DNA of 64,000 bases from Byssothecium circinans (GCA_010015675.1 ML976985.1:62001-126000); one strand, 5' to 3'. Counted from the first letter of the stretch, positions 23,713-34,841 are shown. Made by a program: numbers and translations. The notes: generated from the sequence alone by a model not told the origin.

Positions 23713-25548
23713 ATGGCCACGGCCCTCGCCTCGACCATCGAGCAGCTCAAGCAGCAGTTTTGCAACAGCAATCCGCTTCTCTCAGACGAAGAACGCCAGC
23801 AGCGATGGTTGCACATCATCTCGACCCTTCCCCGTGAGGGCTCGAACTGCCAGCCCATGGCCGACCACGTTCCTCGCTCAATGTCCTTCTCCACGCCCGA
23901 CATGTCGCAATACTCTGTACGACTTCCATCGTCGGCCACTGCTATCTCATCTAATTTCATATAGGCTTCAAATTTCGGCTTCATGGATCGCGTGCAGTCC
24001 GTACCTGCCCCCCAGACCATGGAGCGCTCACCCGCTCTCCAGCGATCAGACTCAACCATGTCCAGCTGGCAGACCGGCTGCGATGACCAGCAAAACGCTT
24101 ATGCCATCTACTCCGAATCGGCACGAAAACAGTCAGGTCTGCAACCCATCGCCGAGGCCTGCGCCTTCACCGAAAGCATGGTCGAATACTCCCCCGCCGA
24201 CTATGTCACCAACTTCATCGAGCCATCCAACTCCCCCACACACCCCCTTTCTCTTCCGCACAATCCCCGACAATTGCACGTACAGCTGACAGCGAACTCG
24301 CAGTGGAGTCCGTCACTGGATCCCTCGACATCGCCAAGCACACCTTCAACTGCCTTGATGACGCCTGTTACTCACTCGGATAACATGAGTCGTCAGGGCA
24401 GCTACAACCCCCATTTCTTTGACGACCTTCCCATCATGCAGTCTGATTCTTCAAGTATGTTTCCTATCCTCCCAGAGGATGGTGCTTTTTCCTTTTCTGT
24501 TGATTCAAAGAATATCAACCCCCGTGTTGATAATCATCATTTCCTTAATCACTTCACTGGGTCCTCCAATGAAGCTTTCCTTTCATCTGTGCCTGTTTCT
24601 GCTGCAAGTGTTCCGGCACTTGCTTCTTCTCAATGCGAGCCGGATCTGGCGGAGGATATGCAGAGATCGGCATCATCATCTAGCGAGAGCAACGCGAGCC
24701 TTGCCTCGACTTCGTCACGTCACGTGCGACGCGGGCGCGAAATCAATGCACAAGCAGGCCGTTGCCGCATTGCTCCAAAGGCAACGCAGAGCAACGGCAA
24801 GGCTGCACCTACACCATCAAATGCTCAGGTGGTGCGGATACAGTCCGAAGACGGTTCGTCTAAGAATGTTGGTGTCATCACTAAAACGGCCTACGTCCGA
24901 CCTCAGCATGCGAAAATCATGTGCCCGCATTGCAACGAGCGCCCTGACGGCTTCCGCGGCACGCACGAACTCGACAGGCACGTTGCGCGTGCACACACTG
25001 CTGTCCGAAAGGGCTTCATCTGTATAGATGCCTCACCCGACAAGAAGTTTCTCGCCAACTGCAAGCATTGCCGCAACAAGAAAGTATATGGCGCGTACTA
25101 CAATGCTGCTGCCCATCTGCGACGCGCCCACTTTCATCCCCGTAAGCGAGGGAGGAAGAGCAAACACGACGAGAAGCGCGGTGGTATTGGTGGTGGCGAT
25201 GACCCACCGATGGACTACTTGAAGCAGCATTGGATCAGGGATATCGAGGTGGAGAACAAAGTCACAAATATACAGTCACCTGAAAGTGCTTCTGACAGCG
25301 CCGAGCCCACCGACATGAACAGCTATGACGCTTCAGCATTTGACCTCGATCTTCCGTACCAAACTGTCCCCCAACCGACGACGAACGCCTCGATACCGAT
25401 GAATATTGATCCCAATCGGTATGTCGACTACAGCATGTGTATGACTGAGCCTGATGCCTCGTTCAACGCGATGATCTATGTCCCGAATGCTCCCTCAACG
25501 ATGAGTGACATCAACGACTTCCAATTCGATGCGTATAGAACCCAATAG
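23713..25548 (+). CDS. C2H2-like zinc-finger protein, putative transcription factor
   Basis: Two exons (23713-23916, 23965-25548) joined by a 48-nt intron encode 595 residues. The first 380 residues are disordered and Ser/Thr/Pro/Gln-rich, typical of activation regions. Two C2H2-type fingers follow: the first starts at Cys388 (CPHCNERPDGFRGTHELDRH, with a further His in ARAH) and the second at Cys434 (CKHCRNKKVYGAYYNAAAHL then RRAHF). Between them is the conserved RKGFICIDASP block. A basic patch, HPRKRGRKSKHDEKRGG, and the short motif DDPPMDYLKQHWI come next, an arrangement seen in a family of fungal zinc-finger proteins. The acidic C-terminal tail is again disordered. DNA binding is likely but targets are unknown. 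A long C/T-rich leader precedes the start codon. Confidence 0.85.
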
Positions 25549-25959
25549 GGTTCTATACTTCTCTTTCTCTATTCTGTTTTTGCCTGTATTTAGTCACTCG
25601 ATCGGCGTTTTGGCTGCATACGTGGCCCACCGAGGGTGGGAGCCAGTCTGGTTGTACATTGCATGTATCAGGCGTTCTGTTCTACAGATGCGTGTCTTTA
25701 AGACGCCTATGAATTTCTTTCACGTATGCAAGGAATATTTGCGTACTTTATAGGGGGATATACCAGGACGCAGCCTTCTTTTCGACACTGCTGGCTATGT
25801 GCTCGGGTGGCCTTGCAGTCCTGTTGCGCTTCGCCGTATTATACTTGCTCTAATGTTACTTCTAGTCTGGCCCGCGTCAGACAAATGATCATGTATGCAC
25901 ATTCCTCTTGCTATCATACCGTGATGTCGTGCTCAATCGCTGCAAAACCTGTGTTGACT

Positions 25960-27363
25960 CTGTTCAGCAGTTCCTCACATCGCGCCTGCCCGTCCACCAA
26001 CGCCAAGCTAGAGGCTCAGAGAGAGCAGCTGAAGTGGTCGATGAGGAGGAGGGGGAGCATTCACGCAAGTGGGCATGGATGTAGAGTATCGAAACGCAGA
26101 TCCTCCCGCCTTAAGCCCGGGTCAGTGAAAGTGGGGAGAGGCCCAGGGTAACAAGTCACACCCATCTCGACTGTCCTTACAATCCCGAAGAAGTTTGACG
26201 AAAAGATTGAGAGCATAGTTGACATCGTTAAGCGTTCGACTTCACGCATATGCACTGACTATGAAAAGCTGGATTCGCCAACGGAGGAACTGGAGCTGTG
26301 CGATGGGTATCGTAGGAAGGTCGAGAAGTCGAGCAAGTGTCGCTCAAGAAGATGCAGACACGGCAAGACGCCGGGACAGCGGATTTTGGAGGCCCTGAAC
26401 AAGTATTGCGAGTATATCGCATACTCCGCAGCGCTATTCTTGTTGCCATAGGCAGAAGCAGCGAAGGCTTCGATTCCGGGGGCCGTCATGGAGTCTTCGA
26501 CGGATAAGTTGTTGAACGTAGGCGACGCAATCATGGACATATCAGAAGCGTTCTCCGCAATCTGGAACCTTCGGCAATTGGCGTCAATCGCAGCTTCTGT
26601 ACACAACTTCCCCGTTTTCCCTTGACCAGTCGTCCCGGACTACACGGACTACCACGCCACCAGCACCACCACATCTATGAGCGGTTTCCTATCTCTTCCA
26701 TATCACACCAGCTGGCTCCTTCGGGTCGTCTCCTTTCCCATCACGTCCTTCCTGTGGCTCCTTGACACTATCCTCCCCTTCGCTGTTCCCTCGTTGTCAT
26801 TGGAGATCATAGCGCCCCTCCTCATAGTCATTCTCTTAATTCGCCTACCCCTATGATACCACGCCATCTACTTCAATCCCTTTACCTTCAATCTCTTCTA
26901 TATCTTCTGCATCTGGTGGCACAACGGTTTCTCTTCTATAATCCTTACCTAGATTGTCTAGACGGTGGGCATACAGTCTGAGATGGTTCGCACGGCGATC
27001 GTCTTTGTCATCATGAAATTCATCGAGTTCCGGTTGAAGAATTTCGTCAATGCTATCGAGGGTTCAGAAAAGAATCCGCAAAGTGGCTATTGATGCAAGG
27101 GATTTGGCCTAGGCTTTGGGGGACCTTTTTGCTGAGAACTGCCCCGAAGCGGGCCGTTTTGCTTGGGGCAGTCTCGTCGGTTTAATCCCGTTGGTTAAGC
27201 TTGTGTCAATGACGCTCGTGGGTTTTGTGAGGAGATGTGCTCTTTCTGTGAGGGATGCAACAATAGGGGCTCGGTGGGTCATAATGGCATCGGTGTTCTT
27301 CATTGCGGTAGCGAACTTGGGATGGGTGAGCTACGTGAGTGGATTGAGGCGAAGAATTTTGTA
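25960..27363 (+). pseudogene. Decayed membrane-protein gene with multiple nonsense codons and a frameshift
   Basis: One reading frame stays protein-like for about 1.1 kb but is broken by in-frame stops at 26149 (TAA), 26449 (TAG), 26623 (TGA), 26854 (TGA), 26950 and 26959 (TAG) and 27091 (TGA). After a frameshift near 27080 the reading continues, with one more TAG at 27110, to a stop at 27361. Between stops the peptides are convincing: DEKIESIVDIVKRSTSRI, ILEALNKYCEYIAYSAALFL, then hydrophobic segments such as SWLLRVVSFPITSFLWLL, IIAPLLIVILLIRL and WGSLVGLIPLVKLVSMTLVG. The original protein seems to have had a soluble N-terminal half and several membrane segments. I found no GT-AG introns that remove the stops. 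The family is not recognised. The 5' limit is uncertain. Confidence 0.6.
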
Positions 27364-27700
27364 GTGTCGGTTCATAATGCTTGAGGACTGGCGTGATCAG
27401 TATCTTTTGAGGGTTGGTGCGGTTCCTCGGGCATATCCTTTTGCAGCATAGATAGCGTCTACTGCATTATCTGCTCAGTAAATAAAAATCCATTTCCCAA
27501 AAGTATGAAGATGAGGAAGCAGAGGATGGGATGAAGTGGTCTCGAAATCTCTGTAGGATATATTTAATACAAAAGTACACAGGGGGTTCAAGAGCCGGTG
27601 TAGCTGCAGTGAAAATGCCAGGCATATGTACTTTTAGGAAGAGTCTCTGCCGAGATCAGGAAAGAGGTTAGTCAACCGATACGAGTACACATCATCGTGT
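27364..27700. other. Intergenic, nothing recognised
   Basis: About 335 AT-rich bases between the decayed gene and the stop of the hydrophilic-protein gene. Only likely 3' flank sequence is seen. Confidence 0.45.
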
Positions 27701-28317
27701 CTAGGGCACTGGGTTCGCAGGTCCACCTGTAAGTCCGCATTAGATCGCACCTCGAAAGAAGGGAACATTTGATATACCTGTTTGGCCCCGCACACCGCCA
27801 GCCTCAGTATCAGCACCCTTCTGCTGTAGTATAGCATCCCTCGCGCCCTGCTGCTCAGCCTTCTTCCTGTAATTGTATTAGCATATGCTCATGTGGCTCC
27901 CGCATCTCAAGCCTGAACTCACCTGTCCAGATCCGCAGCCAGATCAGGTTGCTGACCACCCCCACCCAAGTTCACACCGCCCGTCCTTCCAGCCACAGCA
28001 TCAGCTACCCTACCCTCGCCCGGAGCGGCCATCTGCTTTGCATCCAGCTCTTTATGCCTGCCGACATCCTCGTGCCCCGAACCCTTTCTCTCCTCGCCTA
28101 CCGGCGCGCCATGAACCCCACGACCTAGAGATGAGGGTACGCCATCTCCTGAGGTCTGTTTCTCCGGGATACGTTGGTCGACTGGAACAGAGGCGTCATG
28201 CGCTTGCTCAGAAGTCTGGAACTTCTCGGACGGGTTCTTGGTGGAGGGATTGCCTGGCGTGGTGTACGCTTGCGCTTGAGTGGGTTGGGAAGGGCCTTTG
28301 GGGTCAAGGTCTGACAT
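27701..28317 (-). CDS. Small hydrophilic protein, unknown (stress/LEA-like composition)
   Basis: Three exons (28317-27923, 27866-27778, 27726-27701) encode 169 residues; the last exon is only 26 nt. The start MSDLDPKGPSQPTQ is the first ATG. Composition is strongly hydrophilic with many Gly, Gln, Ala, Asp and Lys, no membrane segment and no Cys. Segments such as LGRGVHGAPVGEERKGSGHE, AGRTGGVNLGGGGQQPDLAA and KKAEQQGARDAILQQKGAD look like conserved fungal small proteins of unknown role. An intrinsically disordered protective protein is possible, but that is inference from composition. Confidence 0.75.
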
Positions 28318-29160
28318 GTTGTAAGGTTTTGGTTGGGTTTCGGTTGTAGAAGAAACTTGGAGAGCAATTGACGGGGTGTTCAACGTTTGGTATCGTCGTG
28401 GGTTTTGAATCGTGGGGTGATATTTGTTGCGAGTGTTCGCTTTTACACAATTGCGATGACGTAGGCGGGGCGCGACCGTCATTCATTCATACGACCCACG
28501 AAATTGGCGCATGCGGTTTTCTTCATCCTTGTGAGCAATATCCCCTGTTCATTGAGGGAATTGGTATCGGTTTCAGGCAAACAGCAGATTTTGCGACATT
28601 TTTGAGTGTGGTTACGTAAGGTTTGAAGGGGCTGACACTGCTGATAGTATTATGTACGTCTATTTCGCTGACGACCCTTTGCCGCCTGTTTACAAACGAC
28701 TGGTCGTAGGTTAAGCTTAGACGGTCTTGTAAGATGCTCTTCCAATTTACATCTTCTTGGAACCAATTTTTGGTCAGCTTCCATCCGCACTCTAGGGCAC
28801 TGATGGAGAAATTAAGAAACCCAGATCTGTTCTTCTGGTGGTTGAAGATCCGCATGTTTGCATGGTTGGTTCTGTTGCACGGCACATCCGTAGACATTGA
28901 TCTAGGACCGTAGGCATATAAGGATCACACGTCGTGCAGACCCGTGAGTACAGGGGGAGCAGTTAGATTGATAGAGGAGTAGGAGCCGAATGACATGAGC
29001 TGTTATGGAATCAATCTAGCATCGGCCAAAACCTCCTCATGCTGTTCTCACCAGTTCCATAAGTCGTGCAAGATACCTCAGCCCAAGGTTTTCAATGCCG
29101 TAAAATGAGAAACCCAAAAACACCATCGCTATGCTGAATATGATACCGGAAGGAAAACCA
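28318..29160. other. Intergenic, no supported gene
   Basis: About 840 bases between the start of the hydrophilic-protein gene and the stop of the TAF3-like gene. A minus-strand frame at 28523-28897 lacks splice or family support. The first 150 bases should be promoter. Confidence 0.45.
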
Positions 29161-29947
29161 TTACGACTCCATGACCATGTCGACTGACTCTTCTCTTGAC
29201 TGGACCACACTTTCTGGACGGTTCTCACGTGCTGATTCTGCGTGTTTGATCGCTCTCTCCCGCATCTTCCGGCACCACTCTTCTATCGAGTCCGCCGCTC
29301 CACCCTCGATCTTGACAGGCCTCGGCTCAGCTGGCTTTCCTAGAATCGTTCCCTGATATCGTGAATCGACGCCAGTTTTACTGTGTTTTTTCATAAGTGC
29401 TGCGGCGCATTAGCATTTGTAGCCGCTGATTCTTTGCTGCAAATGTCTTACAGCTCATATAGTCCTCAAGCTCAACGGCATCCAGCTGCTCTGCAGCGGT
29501 CGGCCGTGCCGGCTTGAGAACGCCTGCTATCCTGCGAATCTCCTTGTTTTGGTCACCTTTGACCCAGTCGATGAAAGCCAAAACGTCAGCGGTATCATCA
29601 GCCTCCCTTCTCTTCTCTTCTTTCGCGCGTGCTCCGGATTCTTCATCGTAGTCTTCCAGAGGCTTTCGTAGTATTTCGCTCCATATCTCTTCTCCAGCAG
29701 TCATCGTCGGGACAAGGAGGCCGCAATCCTGCATGGCCATGCGCACGTCGCTGAGGTTAGGCTCCACGTCATTGTGGTTTGAGTAGGCATTGTAGGCTGT
29801 GCGCGTAGCAAGTAAGGTCAGGTAGCGCGCCGTAAGATCCACGAGGGTATCAACGACTGAAGGTTTCGCGCCTTGAAAGCCGGAGGCGCGCAGAATGTGA
29901 AGGACGGCCGGTCGCAGGAGCGTCAGGAAGAGGACGTCAGTAGACAT
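29161..29947 (-). CDS. TAF3: TFIID subunit TAF3-like protein (bromodomain-associated histone fold)
   Basis: Two exons (29947-29452, 29399-29161) joined by a 52-nt intron encode 244 residues. The N-terminal histone fold (residues about 5-80) reads LLRPAVLHILRASGFQGAKP, then VVDTLVDLTARYLTLLATRT, then DVRMAMQDCGLLVP, the bromodomain-associated (BTP) domain of TAF3, TAF8 and Spt7. A short middle segment (DVLAFIDWVKGDQNKEIRR) and the block KKHSKTGVDSRYQGTILGK across exon 2 match fungal TAF3. TAF3 pairs with TAF10 in TFIID. No PHD finger is seen, as expected for fungal TAF3. TAF8 is the alternative, but its proline-rich C-terminal domain is absent. It is divergent from TAF7, which supports the assignment. 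Confidence 0.85.
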
Positions 29948-30235
29948 GCTGTCGCGATGCGTTGATGAATTGCGTGCAGAGGTCTAGTCGGAGTTGTATT
30001 ATGGTGGGAGCAGACAGCGCATTGCGTGTTGACGTTCGACGGGAGTGAGTGAAGGAAGGCAGTTGACGAAAAGGCAGGAAGCTTTGACCAATGATGTGCA
30101 CTAAGCGTGCCAAGACCGACCTCCGCGATTGTCGAGCTCGCCTCCGCAACTTCACTTACTCTTCCTCTTCCACCTTTCTGAGGCGTTCCCGACGCTATCC
30201 TGCGCACGCCTGCCGTTTGCGGAGACCTCGTCACG
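29948..30235. promoter_or_regulatory. 288-bp divergent promoter shared by TAF3-like and TAF7
   Basis: Only 288 bases separate the two start codons. The TAF7 side is C/T-rich (CTTACTCTTCCTCTTCCACC). No TATA box is seen on either side, as is usual for housekeeping promoters. Confidence 0.7.
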
Positions 30236-31978
30236 ATGAAGCTCAAGCTTAAAAATCCAGCGCTCGCCTCCAGCGACGCGCCCGCGGACGCACCCGCCGA
30301 TGGAGGGCAACCTGCAAGCACTTCCGCAACTCCCACCAGCGCTGCGCCAAAGCTCAACCTCAAGTTCAAGGCCGTCACTCCCGGCGGTCCTCTCCATCCC
30401 GCCGTCGGTCTCTCTGAAGATCCGCAACCGCCCAAGCAGAAGCGCAAGTACACCAAGAAGCCCAAAGTCGACGAGAACGGCCAGCCGCTTCCCAGCGCAA
30501 AGCCTGGCCCGAAACCTAAGAAGCGGCCTTTAGAAGACGGTGAAGAGGGTGCCCCAACCAAACGAAAACCGAAACCGACTCTCAAAAGCTTAGAGCGTGC
30601 AGACAGCGACGACGACGACGACGATAATGTAGCAGCGGGACCTGTACGTGCCCCGCAGGTGCGACCCAGCCTGGCAAGAACGCAGTCGGTCAAGCTATCG
30701 CTGAAGCCGAAAGGGCCTGGGCATCTTCAACGGGCAGGTACCGCTATACTCAAGATGAAGGCCCCCGGGAAACCTCCGCCGAGGCCGCCCGGTGTTGGTT
30801 ATGATAGTGAGGCAGAGGACGCCGAAGAGGACCCAGCTATTGAAGCACAATTCGTCTTGCGCATGGAAGAAGGACCCGATTGCGACCTACTGCGGAAAGC
30901 AATAGAAGAGAAAACACTAGGAAAGAAGCCCGCAGAAGGCGGACCACGGGTGCAATTCAGATTCTTGGATCGCGACGGTCGAAGGACTGTCCTTACGATA
31001 CAGGATCGCATGTATGCTGCTACCATGGTAGAGCTACCCTGCGTAATTGAGTCACTCAAGAGCTGGAATAAGAAAGATTGGGTGAAGACAGCAGACGTGT
31101 GCCAAATGCTGCTCGTGCTTGGCCGTGTTAACAGCGAGGAAGAAGCTAAGAAGGTTCCTCGTCCCAAAACCGTTGATTCTAGCACGCACCGATATGTCCA
31201 CGGCCTCACTCCCCCCATGCACTGGGTACGCAACCGCCGCTTCAAGCAGCGTAAATCATATCTTGATGTCGAGCGCATCGAGAGCCAAGCGAATGCCCTG
31301 TTGCAGGAGGATGAGCAAGCTATATCGACCAAGTATGAATTGATCGACAGCGAGGACGAAGACACATCGGGAGAAGAAGATTTTGACGCGCAAGGCGACG
31401 ACGACGACGACTTCGATGGCGGAGACTATGCAGAGACGCCAGCTGAAGAGGCCATGGATGCCGAGGCCCTCGAGGAGGCACTCGCTGCAGGACTAATGGA
31501 CGTGGATGAGAGTGTCGAATTTCAGGACGCAAATGGAGACGATGTCAACATGGATGATCTCTTCGGCAACGGCGACAGTGCAACCGTCGAGGTAGAGACA
31601 CCTGTCGCGACCTCGCATGACGTCGCTATGCAGGCCCTTACGCACAACGGAAACGTCGTGTTAGAGCCCGAGAGTGCTGTCTCAACACCTGCAGCAGCTA
31701 CTTCGCCTGAAGATGAGGACGATGACGAAGGAGACGACGATGACGACGATGAGGATGATGACGAGGTCGATCCCGAAGCGGCCGCGAAGCAGGAACGAGA
31801 TGAAGTGATTAGACAGCAGATCAAAGATCTGGAGGACGCGATTGCTATGTCTGAGGCACAGCTTGCTACAACCGGAAACGTTCTGTATCAGAAGAGGGTG
31901 CGCGACCGCATCGCGCTCCAGGAGAAGGACAGGCAGGTCAAGCTTTCTTTGCTTGGGGAGCGTACGGAAGACGATTGA
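30236..31978 (+). CDS. TAF7: TFIID subunit TAF7
   Basis: A single exon of 580 residues. After a Lys/Pro/Ala-rich N-terminus (MKLKLKNPALASSD, KQKRKYTKKPKVDENGQ) comes the TAFII55 N-terminal domain at about residues 199-290: AIEAQFVLRMEEGPDCDLLR, VQFRFLDRDGRRTVLTIQDR, YAATMVELPCVIESLKSWNK and WVKTADVCQMLLV. It is followed by the GLTPPMHWVRNRRFKQRK block, all TAF7 hallmarks. The C-terminal 200 residues are very acidic with Asp runs (DDDDDDEDDDEVDP) and end in a Glu/Gln helix. TAF7 binds TAF1 in TFIID and restrains its acetyltransferase activity. The domain order is normal. Confidence 0.97.
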   Translation: MKLKLKNPALASSDAPADAPADGGQPASTSATPTSAAPKLNLKFKAVTPGGPLHPAVGLSEDPQPPKQKRKYTKKPKVDENGQPLPSAKPGPKPKKRPLEDGEEGAPTKRKPKPTLKSLERADSDDDDDDNVAAGPVRAPQVRPSLARTQSVKLSLKPKGPGHLQRAGTAILKMKAPGKPPPRPPGVGYDSEAEDAEEDPAIEAQFVLRMEEGPDCDLLRKAIEEKTLGKKPAEGGPRVQFRFLDRDGRRTVLTIQDRMYAATMVELPCVIESLKSWNKKDWVKTADVCQMLLVLGRVNSEEEAKKVPRPKTVDSSTHRYVHGLTPPMHWVRNRRFKQRKSYLDVERIESQANALLQEDEQAISTKYELIDSEDEDTSGEEDFDAQGDDDDDFDGGDYAETPAEEAMDAEALEEALAAGLMDVDESVEFQDANGDDVNMDDLFGNGDSATVEVETPVATSHDVAMQALTHNGNVVLEPESAVSTPAAATSPEDEDDDEGDDDDDDEDDDEVDPEAAAKQERDEVIRQQIKDLEDAIAMSEAQLATTGNVLYQKRVRDRIALQEKDRQVKLSLLGERTEDD

Positions 31979-33447
31979 ATGCATGCATTGCGAACGGCGT
32001 TACCTCAAGGCTTTGATGAACTAGGCATTTCTTGGAGCTGGGACGGTCATGGCGCCTTGGTCAAGGATAAGATACCAAGTGATTTTCTTAGTATTGACAT
32101 TACCCATTTATTGTGTACTGTAACACGAAATTCCGATCTCATGCTACCCTAGTCTCTGAACGTTGAAGTGATGAGCGACATGATCTCAAAATCCCACAGG
32201 GACTGCTTAACACTGAACATGTTCGTACGGTGCCGTGTCTCTGCATCAATGCTGCTACATAACCCTGGAGTTGTGCTCCACAGAGGCAGTGAGGTTCAAA
32301 TTAGGTGCCAAACATACCGATAGCACAAACTGACAAGATCCATGCGAAGTCGTGCCATCAGTATCGTGTGAAGTCTTGCATCTTCAGGCGCGGGGGAAAA
32401 AGATCTTTATTTCACATACAACAAGAGCCGCGTCGGATCTAGGACGTTGTGTGCTCAAATTTCAAAGCCACCAAGCCATATACAAAATTGACCAGGCCAT
32501 CCTCGCAGATCTTTCCATCCATCACAAGCTCTCGCCTACACCCTTGACAGTTGGCACCACTGCAAAGAAGCAATAAAACCCATCCCTCAACAAAATCTCC
32601 ACCATCAAGCGCGTGCATGCATGCAAACACGCCAAAACGCTATCCGGCCCGAAAATCTAGAACCGTTCAAACACGGCCATGGCCTTCGCTTGGCCGCTTG
32701 TTTACTAGCTTCCACAAGCGTCGGGTCCCCAAAACATTGTTTTAGCGCTGACGTCCTTTCCAAGTTCCCGCCTCAAACGGCTTGCCTGGACTTGGTCAAC
32801 ATGGTGGGCTTGGGCGAAGGCTTGACTAGACGCCGCTGTTCGGGATGAGTTTGAGACGAGGGCGTACTTTTGCAACACGACGGACTTTGTTCCAAACGTG
32901 TGGATGCCACGGGCGTCTGTAGTTGTGTGGCCCGGTGGAGTCTGTGCTCAATTGGGTTCAGGCTAAGTGCCATCAAGGAGTTCTGTCGAATTGTGTAGAC
33001 TCGACGTCCAGACGCAGGAAAATTGGCATTGAATGGGCGGCATATTCATCAGCGTAATCTGAACAGTACCCGTCAACGAGGTGGAAATGCAATTCGTTAA
33101 GACATCTGAACAGGGCCATACATCACATCACATGTACGTTGGGTTACAGCAGACTTTAGAAATCGGTCGCCTCAGGGCGCCGATGGGTATATTGTTTTGG
33201 TAGTCAAACTATCTATACAAATGAGCATGCCCGGGTCGTGTAACACGTATTAAGGGATGCTATGTAATGCCCTTATTCCCCCGTCGGGATATCAGTTCAT
33301 TCCTCCATGCCAATAGCATTACTCAACCGATTCGCCATGCACAGATTGCTTGGAACAAACGCCGCCGAGAAGAATGCCGGTTACTCGAAATCGTAGAAGT
33401 GAAAAGGGAAGGTCAGCTCGTTTCCATCGTCAAACACATCTCAGCGC
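31979..33447. other. 1.5 kb intergenic, convergent, no gene seen
   Basis: Lies between the stops of TAF7 and the GPI-protein gene. Several short ORFs on both strands have no support. No repeat or RNA gene recognised. Confidence 0.45.
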
Positions 33448-34022
33448 TTATGCGAGGTAGGCGAAAGCGGCAAGAGCGATACCGCCGAGCGAGATCATGT
33501 GAGACGAGGCATCGTTCGAGCCAGCGGGAGGAGTGGAGGAGCCGGAAGGACCGCTTGCGGAGCCGCTGGGAGTACGAGAGGCAGAAGGGCTGCCGGTGGA
33601 GACGGTGCTGTTCACGCCCGGGACAGGGACGACGCTACCGGAAGGAGCGACGACGGCGGTAGTGGTTCCAGAAGGAGCGATAACGACGGCAGTGGTACCA
33701 GAAGCAGCCGCAGAGGTGGGAACAACCGTGGGGTTGACACCAGTGGCAGATGCCGACGCAGATCCAACGGCGGAGGAAGCGACCGAGGAAGCGACCGAAG
33801 AGAGAGCCGAAGAGACGGACGCGTAGACGGAGGAGACGGAGGGGACGACAGAGGTGGCGGGAGGAGCCTGGTAAGAAGGTTAGTTTCTGGAGGGTCGACA
33901 GCATCGTGAACGAGGGGACGTACCTGAATCTGACCGTCGGAAATCTGGGAGATGGGGTTGACCTGGGGAACGGCCTGCACGCCAACGGCGGCGGCAATCA
34001 TAGCGATGGAAGTGAAACGCAT
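33448..34022 (-). CDS. GPI-anchored Ser/Ala/Val-rich cell-wall protein
   Basis: Two exons (34022-33924, 33867-33448) encode 172 residues. MRFTSIAMIAAAVGVQAVPQ is a clear secretion signal with a likely cut after VQA. The mature part is low-complexity Ser/Ala/Val/Thr with near repeats (SSALSSVASSVASSAVGSAS; APSGTTTAVVAPSGSVV), one N-glycosylation site (NSTV) and dense O-glycosylation potential. The C-terminus is a GPI signal: a small-residue omega region (AGSNDASS), then the hydrophobic MISLGGIALAAFAYLA. There are no Cys in the mature part. Codon use is strongly biased to C-ending codons (tcc, gtc, gcc) and the promoter has a TATA box, both typical of high expression. This bias also opens the other frames, making long false ORFs. 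Confidence 0.9.
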
Positions 34023-34163
34023 CTTGAAGTTGGTGATGTTGGTGATGGTGATGAGATGGAGATGAGTCGAGAAGTGGATGAGTTGATTAAGACAAGAAGA
34101 TACTGTATGGAGACTTCGAGCGAATGTGGGTGAGGGGATGGGGAAGAGAGGAGCGAGGGCGTG

Positions 34164-34169
34164 TTTATA
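34164..34169 (-). promoter_or_regulatory. TATA box of the GPI-anchored protein gene
   Basis: TATAAA on the minus strand, 142 bases upstream of the start codon, followed by a C/T-rich leader and a CATCACCAAC-type repeat directly before ATG. This is the clearest classical promoter in the window. Confidence 0.65.
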
Positions 34170-34565
34170 TGGCACGCGAGGCTGGCAGGAAGGATCCACG
34201 GGTGGCCCCTGCTCGACATGGCTGGGGCTGCCCGTTGCTTGAAATCTTGAAATCTTGGAAGGCAGCCGCACCCCAGCCCAGTTTGCCCTGTTTGGCGTTT
34301 CATTACGGTGCGCGCTCGCACGATTCGTTCTCGACTCCAGCCTCGCTGTTTCGTCGCAAAGCCATCCTGTTGTCTGCCAGCCATTCCATTGTTGAGCGAC
34401 CTCAGGATTATGGACGGTTGCACCCCAACTACTTCCCGTTGCACGGTTTGCTTGTGCCACGCAAAACGCACTGATTGATTGCTCGCTACGCACAGGTTAT
34501 CGCGCCAGCCCGCGCAACGTCAGCCCGTCGCTCAACCGGCGCTTTTTGCCAGGGGTAACACAGAC

Positions 34566-34841
34566 TCAGGCCAATCGCCAAGGCGGAGATCGGCAGTCGA
34601 CAGGGAGGTCCGGAATCCATTCCAGGTCATCGAACGCCACCTCCGTGAAGGCTCTGCTGGCGTCCTCAGGAGGATCATCGCTCTTGGAAGCTGCTTGAGC
34701 CTCGTCTCCATCTTTCTCTGCTATGAATAGCAACCACAGCTCTATGCCGAGGGGGACATCCTCGACGTTTCGATTCTGTCGCCTGAGCCGCTGTATGACG
34801 ACCTTCTTTGCTGCCGGACGTTTACCCCCATGGATCATCAT
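34566..34841 (-). CDS. Possible short gene or last exon, unknown
   Basis: From the ATG at 34841 the frame gives 91 residues, MMIHGGKRPAAKKVVIQRLR onward, basic first then acidic (EKDGDEAQAASKSDDPPEDA; AFDDLEWIPDLP). The composition is more protein-like than chance ORFs nearby, and the open frame extends 5' to an acceptor-like TTGCAG near 34908, so it could be a final exon. No matching upstream exon was found that keeps frame, and no family is recognised. Confidence 0.28.
   Translation of the reverse strand: MMIHGGKRPAAKKVVIQRLRRQNRNVEDVPLGIELWLLFIAEKDGDEAQAASKSDDPPEDASRAFTEVAFDDLEWIPDLPVDCRSPPWRLA

Noticed and set aside
26149..27112. Repeat-induced point mutation as the cause of the nonsense codons
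   Set aside because: Every stop codon is one C-to-T change from a Gln or Arg codon by definition, so the stops alone do not show RIP. No second copy or dinucleotide skew was shown.
29923..30693. 256-residue minus-strand ORF covering the TAF3/TAF7 promoter and TAF7 5' end
   Set aside because: Antisense shadow of TAF7's biased coding sequence, Gly/Ser-rich without features.
33612..34493. 293-residue minus-strand ORF over the GPI gene
   Set aside because: It joins promoter, exon 1, the intron and the wrong frame of exon 2. The spliced model explains signal peptide and GPI signal instead.
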